The translations under genes and the position numbers were made by a program. The notes below the pieces were generated by a model. It searched no databases. It had not been told where the DNA came from and saw only the letters and a list, made by a program, of their open reading frames with translations. A stretch of DNA of 5,014 nucleotides from contig DAOVSZ010000239.1 of the NCBI GenBank assembly GCA_030627725.1, positions 1 to 5,014 of the forward strand, read 5' to 3'. Below are positions 1-5,014 of this stretch, one piece after another (the stretch's first letter is position 1; each line of letters opens with the position of its first letter). The stretch is from Desulfobulbaceae bacterium. Lineage in GTDB: Bacteria; Desulfobacterota; Desulfobulbia; Desulfobulbales; DAOVSZ01.

Positions 1-82
1 GTTGGACAGGGCAATTATGTAGCGAGGTCTAACGAGAGAGGTAATCGTTCACAGGCGCTCCATCCGGAGTCTCGCAGGCTCG

Positions 83-310
83 GTGCGCGCGCCAGGCTAA
101 GTCTGGTGCTTCTTGTGGGGTGAAAGTCCCCATCAGGTAAGGGTTAGCCCCCCACCTGTACCAAGTTTTGCGTTTGTGGCGGAGACAGCAATATGTCGAA
201 CAATACAGACGAAGCGTAAACAGGGAATCACATAGGCCAGAGGGGAGATCGCAATCCCTGAATGTATGTTGAACTGAACCGCTACCGCGGAAAAAACCGT
301 GCTACATCGT
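83..310 (+). ncRNA. Group II intron-like 5' region (domain I remnant)
   Basis: The segment opens with GTGCG (83-87), the usual 5' end of group II introns, and goes on with a chain of short hairpins typical of domain I. These are CCAG 92-95 with CTGG 103-106, GGGG 117-120 with CCCC 128-131 around a tgaaagt loop, CAGGT 134-138 with ACCTG 154-158, and AGGG 241-244 with CCCT 256-259. The run 'gtggggtgaaagtcccc' followed by 'aagggttagccc' is a pattern I associate with the leaders of bacterial group II introns that encode LtrA-type maturases. No reverse transcriptase/maturase frame and no domain V hairpin follow within the window, so it is probably a truncated, non-splicing relic. The 5' boundary is uncertain: I found no convincing EBS1/IBS1 match with the bases just before 83. 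The 3' boundary is set only by loss of recognisable structure near 310. Confidence 0.55.
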
Positions 311-398
311 AAATTTTAGTATCCCCACCTTTTATACACCAAACAAGTTTCCTGTTTTCCTTTTTTTTCTTACCTTATCTCCAAAGGTGTCCCCTGAA

Positions 399-507
399 CT
401 GGATATTTCACATAAGGAAATAGCCACCATATATGGTAAGTCATGCGCTAGACAACTACAATATATAGTGGCCCCAAAGCAGTTAATGGCTTAGATGAAA
501 TATCCAG
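399..507. repeat. Nested imperfect inverted repeat, MITE-like
   Basis: The outer arms are 399-416 (ctggatatttcacataag) and 490-507 (cttagatgaaatatccag), complementary at 16 of 18 positions. Inside them, 423-434 (gccaccatatat) pairs with 461-472 (atatatagtggc) at 11 of 12 positions. The whole could fold into one long interrupted hairpin of about 110 bases. No transposase frame lies between the arms and no T-tract follows, so it is neither a complete insertion sequence nor an intrinsic terminator. A non-autonomous element, or the fused ends of a lost insertion sequence, would fit. I cannot name a family and saw no clear target-site duplication. Confidence 0.5.
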
Positions 508-523
508 CTCCTGAATTTCCCCC

Positions 524-550
524 TTGACTATAAAATGATGTTCGTGTAAG
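524..550 (+). promoter_or_regulatory. Candidate sigma-70-type promoter for the riboswitch unit
   Basis: TTGACT at 524-529 matches five of six bases of a -35 box. The best -10 downstream is TGTAAG at 545-550, with a short 15-base spacer, which would start transcription just before the riboswitch P1 stem at 567. A TATAAA-like run at 529-534 is an alternative -10 but has no good -35. A promoter must lie shortly upstream of 567; this particular assignment is weak. Confidence 0.3.
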
Positions 551-566
551 CCTTCTCAATATATTT

Positions 567-720
567 CAGGTGCTCTTAATTGAGCTTAATTGGGAACCTC
601 ATGAAAATTGGGGACGGGCCCACCGCTGTAACCGGGGACGAACACCACATTTATGTCACTGGCTTTTTTGCTGGGAAGGCGTGGTAAGTAGGGCGATCCG
701 GAAGTCAGAAGACCTACCTG
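567..720 (+). promoter_or_regulatory. Cobalamin (adenosylcobalamin-type) riboswitch
   Basis: This is a B12-sensing RNA leader that controls the downstream cobN unit. The conserved core is readable in order: a 5' P1 strand CAGGT (567-571), the gggaacc element (592-598), gaaaatt (603-609), the core ccgctgtaaccgg (623-635) followed by ggacgaac, the cactg element (657-661), ctgggaagg (671-679), and the B12 box agtcagaagacctacct (703-719). Its end, ACCTG (716-720), closes P1 with CAGGT. Spacing and order match the standard cobalamin riboswitch. The intrinsic terminator about 70 bases downstream points to control by transcription termination, with B12 binding expected to turn the unit off. That direction follows from known family behaviour and the cobN target and is not visible directly in the sequence. 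Confidence 0.93.
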
Positions 721-787
721 GATGATGAGCCGGTATCTTGTGGATAGAGAAAGGCTTAATGATCCTGTTCGGATAGAAAAGGGCAAT

Positions 788-826
788 CCCCGGATCGAAT
801 TTATTTCGGTCCGGGGATTTTTTTTT
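788..826 (+). terminator. Intrinsic terminator (riboswitch expression platform)
   Basis: A 12-bp stem is formed by 788-799 and 805-816 (one T-G wobble, otherwise perfect, with a CCCCGG/CCGGGG base). The loop is TTTAT, and the stem is followed after one A by nine T residues (818-826). This is a textbook rho-independent terminator placed between the riboswitch and the first reading frame, 41 bases before the ATG at 868. Bases 790-797 (ccggatcg) are the exact reverse complement of 694-701 (cgatccgg) inside the riboswitch, so an alternative antiterminator pairing can block this hairpin. Confidence 0.92.
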
Positions 827-867
827 GCCCGGCAGAAGGCACCAACAAAACCATGTGAGCAAAGGCC

Positions 868-1290
868 ATGTTTTATCTGGCGGCATTTTTCTATTTTTTG
901 ACCTGGGTTGTGTGCATTTCGTTGCGGGACCGGGGAACACTCCTCTTCCGCTGCCTATTCGGCATAGGTCTTCTTGTTAACCTCCTGTCGGCCGTCGGCC
1001 GTTATTATTCCTCATGGCCCATGATGCCCATGTTCCAGGGACCATTCTTTCTGCCGTTGTCCAGGTGATCCGGAATTTGCCTGTGGAACCGTGGATGCGC
1101 CGAATCTGTCGGGAATGAGGGCGTTAAGCGGGAAAACCCTGCGCAGGACCGATGCGGAGGCTGCCCGCCGGTCGCATATTGTCCGGACGACTGCCCCGGC
1201 AGGCTGCACTACAATGACACCCAAACCAGGCGGCTGGCCTGTATCATGTATCAAACACTATGGGAAGTATCCCAAAAGGATTTGCAATGA
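868..1290 (+). CDS. Small membrane/Cys-rich protein frame with in-frame UGA (selenoprotein or broken gene)
   Basis: I do not recognise the family. Read from ATG 868, the frame gives 66 residues up to a TGA at 1066-1068, the conventional end. They hold two hydrophobic segments (about residues 2-19 and 29-43) separated by the basic loop RDRG, then a Pro/Met-rich stretch WPMMPMFQGPFFLPL (50-64) faintly recalling membrane cytochrome-assembly proteins. The same frame stays open after the TGA for 73 codons and ends at TGA 1288-1290, which overlaps the cobN ATG as ATGA, implying translational coupling. The tail has 7 cysteines, including CGGC and CPDDC, and about 60% GC at third positions by hand count. 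It contains no ATG, GTG or TTG before an ATG close to its end, so it could hardly be an independent gene. Either the UGA encodes selenocysteine or a nonsense mutation split the gene. The 868 start has AAAGG at 861-865, poorly spaced. Position between a B12 riboswitch and cobN suggests a cobalt- or B12-related role (inference only). Confidence 0.42.
1066..1098 (+). promoter_or_regulatory. UGA with weak candidate bacterial SECIS hairpin
   Basis: Directly after the in-frame TGA, bases 1069-1073 (tccgg) can pair with 1090-1095 (ccgtgga region, one bulged G and one wobble). Above an internal loop, ttt 1076-1078 can pair with gaa 1086-1088, leaving a loop that starts with G at 1079. A G near the start of the apical loop agrees with the bacterial SECIS rule, but the stem is weak and the loop sits rather close to the UGA. 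It is listed as a possibility to test only. Confidence 0.15.
1276..1280 (+). promoter_or_regulatory. Ribosome binding site of cobN
   Basis: AAGGA (within aaaagga, 1274-1280) lies six bases before ATG 1287. This decides the cobN start over the in-frame upstream ATG at 1260, which lacks a comparable site and would add nine residues. The site is inside the end of the preceding reading frame. Confidence 0.75.
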
Positions 1291-4200
1291 GACCTTTTAC
1301 CCTTTGCTACTTCAGCGCCCATTCCATGGAAATTCCGTCCTTAAGCGCAGGTGTACGGCAATATAAAAAACAGGGCGGCAAGATCAAGGTCATTGCCCGG
1401 ACCCGAACCCAGCTTTTTGATGAATCGCAGATAAAAGTTTTTTTACGGGATGCGCTTGCATCCGATGTAGTGCTGGTCATCCTCCACGGCGGCAGGGAAT
1501 CCTGTCCTGCCTTTGATGCACTGGTAGAAGCTGTTTCGGAAGAAAGAAACCGCGGAGGAAAAGGGCCGTATCTTCATATCCATCCACAGGGAAGTGATGA
1601 AGATGGTCTTTTAGCTGCTCGGGAGCATTCTGATAATTTCGGTACTCCTATGTGGGACACAGTGAACCAATACTTGATCCACGGAGGGCGTCTGAATTTT
1701 CAGAATTTACTGGTTTTTCTGCACAATTTGCTGTTTGAGCAGGACATCTCCTGCGAACCACCGCAAAGCCTACCCCAAGAGGGAATTTATCATCCTGATT
1801 TTCGGGAAATTCCTGACCTGACCGGGTATCTGGAAAAAAAAGTCAGCCCCGGGAAAATTACTGTCGGTCTTTGGTTTTATCAATCCTACTGGCTCAATGA
1901 CAACCTGGTCTATATCGACACAATAATCCGTGAAATTGAACGGCAGGGAGCCAACGTCATCTGCGTATTCCATCTCAGGTACAAGGATGCTGAACGGGGA
2001 AACCACGGCGCTGACTATGTTGTCGAGAAATTTTTCATGAAAGATGGAAAGGCACGCATCGACGTCCTGATCAACCCGATGCTGTTTGCCCTGACACTCG
2101 CAGCCCCTGAGTATAAGGATCTGATGCCTAAGTTGAATGTCCCGTTCATCCAGGCCATGGTTACACTGAACTCCTATGCCGAGTGGAATGAGAGCCTGCA
2201 GGGGATATCCACTATGGATGTCTCTTTTTCAGTGGCACAACCTGAATTTGATGGCGCCTTGATAACCGTTCCTGTGGCTACCCGTGAAGAAGGGGAGACC
2301 GACCCGGTCACCGGCGCTTTGTTGGCCAAAAACATGCCCATCCCCGAACGGGTCAAAAAGATGGTTTCCCTGTCGCTTAATTGGGCCAGGCTGCACAGGC
2401 TGGAAAATGCAGAAAAACAGATCGCTATTATTTTTCACCATTACCCCCCGAGAAACGACCGCATCGGCTGCGCTGCCGGTCTTGACAGCTTTGAGAGCGT
2501 AAAACTCCTTCTCGACCGGATGAAAAAAGAGGGCTATCGGGTCGACAGGACCTATGAAAACGGCGGTGAGCTGGCCAGTGAATTGCTCGACCGCATGACC
2601 TGCGACCAACGCTGGTTGACACCGGAACGTATGGCCCAAAGGGCCGAGGCCCATGCCGGGGAAGAGATGTTCCGGCCATGGCACGAGGCCTTGCCCACGC
2701 CCATTCGCAAAAAAATGACCGCGGATTGGGGAGAGGTTCCGGGAGATCTCTTTGTGCATGAAGAAAAGATGCACTTTGCCGGGCTGATCAACGGCAATAT
2801 CTTTATCTCCATACAGCCCCCGCGCGGGTATTACGAGAACATCGACAAGATCTACCATGATTTCTATCTTTCACCGCCTCATCATTACCTGGCCTATTAT
2901 CGGTGGATAAAAGACATCTTCAAGGCAGATGCAGTGATGCACGTGGGCAAACACGGATCCCTGGAATGGCTTCCGGGCAAGGCCTTGGGCCTTTCCAAAG
3001 AGTGCTATCCCGATCTTTCCATCATGGATCTGCCTAATGTTTACCCATATATCATCAATGATCCCAGTGAGGGCACTCAGGCCAAACGCCGTTCCTACTG
3101 CTGTATTATCGACCATCTCACACCGGCATTCACCAACGCCGACCTCTACGAGGAACTGGCAAAGGTGGAGAATCTGCTAAAAGACTATAACGATGCCAGG
3201 CACGAGGACCCTGGAAAACTGCCGCTTCTGCGCCCCATGATATGGGAAGCCGTCTGCGGAGCGGATCTGGACAAAGACCTGGAGCTGGCTGAAAAAGAGG
3301 TGTTTGCCGATTTTGACGCATTCCTTGAAAGGCTCCACAGCTACCTGACTGATCTTTCCGACACCATGATCAACGACGGCCTGCACATTATGGGCAAGGC
3401 GCCTGAGGAAGACCGGCTTGTAGAATTTCTCGTCCAGCTCACCAGGTTGCACAACGGGGACACGCCTTCGCTGCGCGAATCGGTCCTGAATGCCATGGGC
3501 CATGACTATGACGATCTGTTGGAGAACAAGGGTAAAACGCTGCCGCGCTACAAGGGGAAAACAGGTGGTTGGATCATTCAAAGCGCTCATGAGAAGGCAC
3601 TTGCCATGGTGAAATGGCTGGAGTCGAATCAATTTGATACAACCGGTATTAACGCCGTTGTTGAATCCCATATAGGACGAACAGATAAAAATGTGGCTGT
3701 TATCCTGGGCTATATCTGTGAAATATTGACTCCCAATATCCGGCGGGTCACTGATGAAATCGACTCAAGCCTTACCGGGTTTAACGGCGGGTTTGTCCTG
3801 CCCGGGCCGTCGGGCGCGCCCAGCCGTGGTCAGGCCGATATTTTGCCCACGGGCCGGAATTTTTTTTCCGTCGATCCCAACAAGATTCCGACTCCGGCTG
3901 CCTGGGAAGTTGGAAAAAGCCTGGGAGACGCCCTGATTTCAAGGTGCCTGGAAGAGACCGGAAAATATCCGGAAAACATCGGGATCATCGTTTGGGGCGG
4001 CTCCACCATGCGCTCCAAAGGGGATGATATTGCCGAGATTTACTACCTCATGGGAGTCAAGCCCGTGTGGGCCAGGGGAAGCGGTAATGTGACCGGTCTT
4101 GAGATAATTCCATCATCTGAGCTGGGACGCCCCCGTCTTGATGTTGTACCGAGGATCTCGGGGTTTTTCCGGGATTCTTTTCCTAACCTGGTAGAGCGGA

Positions 4201-5014
4201 TCGACGAGGCTGCGCGGATAGTGGCCGCGTTAAACGAACCACCGGAGTCCAATATCCTGCGGCGCAACGTCTTACGGGATGTGGAAAGCTACATAAAACA
4301 GGGCATGGACAAGGAAGAGGCCATGCGGGAGGCCACGTTCCGGGTCTTTGGCTGCCCGCCCGGCACTTACGGAGCAGGGGTTTCCGAGCTGGTCGAATCG
4401 AAAAACTGGAAGACCCAGGAAGACCTGGGCAACAATTACATCCGGTATACTGCTCACGCATACGGCAAGGGAAGCTATGGCAAGCAGAAGCCGATTGCCT
4501 TTCGAAAACTGCTTTCCCGCATGGATGTCACGGTAAAAAATGAGGACTCCCGCGAATATGACATGATGTCCTGCACTGACTTTTACAATTATTACGGCGG
4601 GCTCATCGTGGCAGCCAAGACCGTGCGCGGCAAGCTTCCCTTTGCCCTGGTGGGTGACAGCTCCGATCCCAAACGGGTCAAAATGCGCACCACCTTTGAG
4701 GAGGCAAAACATGTCTTGCGCTCGCGGCTTGTCAATCCCAAGTGGCTGAAAGGAATGAAACGCCATGGATACAAGGGCGCCGGAGATATCTCTCACATGA
4801 TGGACGTGGTTCTTGGATGGGACGCCACAGCCGAAGTGATTGATGACTGGATGTATAAGAAAATTGCGGAAAAATTTGCTCTTGATCCTGAAATGCAGGA
4901 ATGGATGAAGGATGTAAACCCTTATGCCCTTCAAAATATCCTGGACAAGCTTCTGGAGGCGATCAGTCGGGGGATGTGGAACGTTGATCAGGACATGGAA
5001 AACGAATTGCGTGA
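1287..5014 (+). CDS. cobN: Cobaltochelatase large subunit CobN (3' end beyond window)
   Basis: CobN is the corrin-binding subunit of the ATP-dependent cobaltochelatase, which inserts Co2+ into hydrogenobyrinic acid a,c-diamide in B12 synthesis. It is cytoplasmic and works with an AAA+ motor pair (CobS/CobT, or ChlI/ChlD-like proteins in many anaerobes), neither encoded here. The uninterrupted frame gives 1242 residues and then leaves the window. The family is usually about 1200-1300 long, so only a short C-terminal tail is missing. Family motifs appear in order: HHYPPRNDRIGCAAGLD (384-400), MHVGKHGSLEWLPGK (551-565, with His556 and Glu560 in the conserved GxHGxxEWLPGK signature), IDHLTP (608-613), PGPSGAPSRGQADILPTGRN (839-858), VWGGSTMRSKGDD (902-914), ISGFFRD (957-963), and NPKW with KRHGYKGA near the C-terminus (1150-1165). 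GTHG is commoner than the GKHG seen here. The related magnesium chelatase subunit BchH/ChlH is less likely given the B12 riboswitch upstream and the CobN-type PGPSGAP and ISGFFRD blocks. The start at 1287 is supported by AAGGA six bases upstream and a 4-base ATGA overlap with the preceding frame. Confidence 0.96.
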   Translation, partial: MRPFTLCYFSAHSMEIPSLSAGVRQYKKQGGKIKVIARTRTQLFDESQIKVFLRDALASDVVLVILHGGRESCPAFDALVEAVSEERNRGGKGPYLHIHPQGSDEDGLLAAREHSDNFGTPMWDTVNQYLIHGGRLNFQNLLVFLHNLLFEQDISCEPPQSLPQEGIYHPDFREIPDLTGYLEKKVSPGKITVGLWFYQSYWLNDNLVYIDTIIREIERQGANVICVFHLRYKDAERGNHGADYVVEKFFMKDGKARIDVLINPMLFALTLAAPEYKDLMPKLNVPFIQAMVTLNSYAEWNESLQGISTMDVSFSVAQPEFDGALITVPVATREEGETDPVTGALLAKNMPIPERVKKMVSLSLNWARLHRLENAEKQIAIIFHHYPPRNDRIGCAAGLDSFESVKLLLDRMKKEGYRVDRTYENGGELASELLDRMTCDQRWLTPERMAQRAEAHAGEEMFRPWHEALPTPIRKKMTADWGEVPGDLFVHEEKMHFAGLINGNIFISIQPPRGYYENIDKIYHDFYLSPPHHYLAYYRWIKDIFKADAVMHVGKHGSLEWLPGKALGLSKECYPDLSIMDLPNVYPYIINDPSEGTQAKRRSYCCIIDHLTPAFTNADLYEELAKVENLLKDYNDARHEDPGKLPLLRPMIWEAVCGADLDKDLELAEKEVFADFDAFLERLHSYLTDLSDTMINDGLHIMGKAPEEDRLVEFLVQLTRLHNGDTPSLRESVLNAMGHDYDDLLENKGKTLPRYKGKTGGWIIQSAHEKALAMVKWLESNQFDTTGINAVVESHIGRTDKNVAVILGYICEILTPNIRRVTDEIDSSLTGFNGGFVLPGPSGAPSRGQADILPTGRNFFSVDPNKIPTPAAWEVGKSLGDALISRCLEETGKYPENIGIIVWGGSTMRSKGDDIAEIYYLMGVKPVWARGSGNVTGLEIIPSSELGRPRLDVVPRISGFFRDSFPNLVERIDEAARIVAALNEPPESNILRRNVLRDVESYIKQGMDKEEAMREATFRVFGCPPGTYGAGVSELVESKNWKTQEDLGNNYIRYTAHAYGKGSYGKQKPIAFRKLLSRMDVTVKNEDSREYDMMSCTDFYNYYGGLIVAAKTVRGKLPFALVGDSSDPKRVKMRTTFEEAKHVLRSRLVNPKWLKGMKRHGYKGAGDISHMMDVVLGWDATAEVIDDWMYKKIAEKFALDPEMQEWMKDVNPYALQNILDKLLEAISRGMWNVDQDMENELR

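Larger units (their letters stand above)
311..560. other. Non-coding AT-rich spacer
   Basis: Between the intron-like region and the riboswitch there is no plausible gene on either strand. The stretch is clearly more AT-rich than the coding region and includes a pyrimidine-rich run (about 347-372). Apart from the nested inverted repeat at 399-507 and a weak promoter candidate at 524-550, I see nothing identifiable. Confidence 0.5.

Noticed and set aside
399..507. attC-like integron recombination site
   Set aside because: The arms lack the GTTRRRY and RYYYAAC core sites expected at the ends of an attC.
586..940. Two minus-strand open frames across the riboswitch and terminator
   Set aside because: They lie on top of a clearly recognisable cobalamin riboswitch and intrinsic terminator, and their products are low-complexity and unlike proteins.
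1069..1220. A second structured RNA or riboswitch just before cobN
   Set aside because: The stretch has GC-rich complementary bits, but none of the conserved cobalamin riboswitch blocks, and it reads better as protein-coding sequence.
1260..1286. Alternative upstream in-frame ATG for cobN at 1260
   Set aside because: It lacks a good ribosome binding site, whereas ATG 1287 has AAGGA at six bases and the ATGA overlap with the preceding frame.
1091..1366. 91-residue open frame on the + strand overlapping the start of cobN
   Set aside because: It runs out of frame into well-supported cobN sequence, has no clear ribosome binding site, and competes with the neighbouring frame that ends neatly at the cobN ATG.
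2229..2858. 209-residue minus-strand open frame antisense to cobN
   Set aside because: It is fully inside conserved cobN coding sequence and mirrors its codon pattern; no independent motif or start signal was seen.
4272..4934. 220-residue minus-strand open frame antisense to cobN
   Set aside because: It is antisense to the conserved C-terminal CobN motifs; its length is explained by the codon composition of the sense gene.

Overview
The window looks like a bacterial chromosome segment of moderate GC content, most likely from an anaerobic deltaproteobacterium (Desulfobacterota, sulfate-reducer type). That placement is inference. It rests on the style of the CobN protein, the cobalamin riboswitch and the group II intron-like leader; no rRNA or other phylogenetic marker is present.

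Layout, all on the + strand. Positions 1-82 hold nothing I recognise. Positions 83 to about 310 resemble the 5' structural part (domain I) of a bacterial group II intron. No reverse transcriptase gene or domain V follows, so it reads as a decayed remnant. Positions 311-560 are AT-rich and non-coding; they contain a nested imperfect inverted repeat (399-507, possibly a MITE-like relic) and a weak promoter candidate near 524. Positions 567-720 are a clear cobalamin (B12) riboswitch, followed at 788-826 by a strong intrinsic terminator. Eight bases just before the B12 box (694-701) are perfectly complementary to the 5' arm of that terminator (790-797), which suggests a built-in antiterminator.

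Downstream of the switch is a small reading frame, 868-1290. It starts with two hydrophobic segments, is interrupted by one in-frame TGA (1066-1068), and continues as a strikingly cysteine-rich tail whose TGA stop overlaps the cobN start in an ATGA arrangement. It may be a nonsense-broken gene, a selenoprotein, or a degraded fragment. The rest of the window (1287 to the end) is cobN, the large subunit of ATP-dependent cobaltochelatase. It is nearly full length and runs off the right edge.

Together this is a B12-repressed transcription unit: when cobalamin is abundant the riboswitch should terminate transcription, and when it is scarce the small membrane/Cys-rich frame and cobN should be expressed to insert cobalt into the corrin ring. 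The most interesting unexplained item is the 868-1290 frame with its internal UGA.
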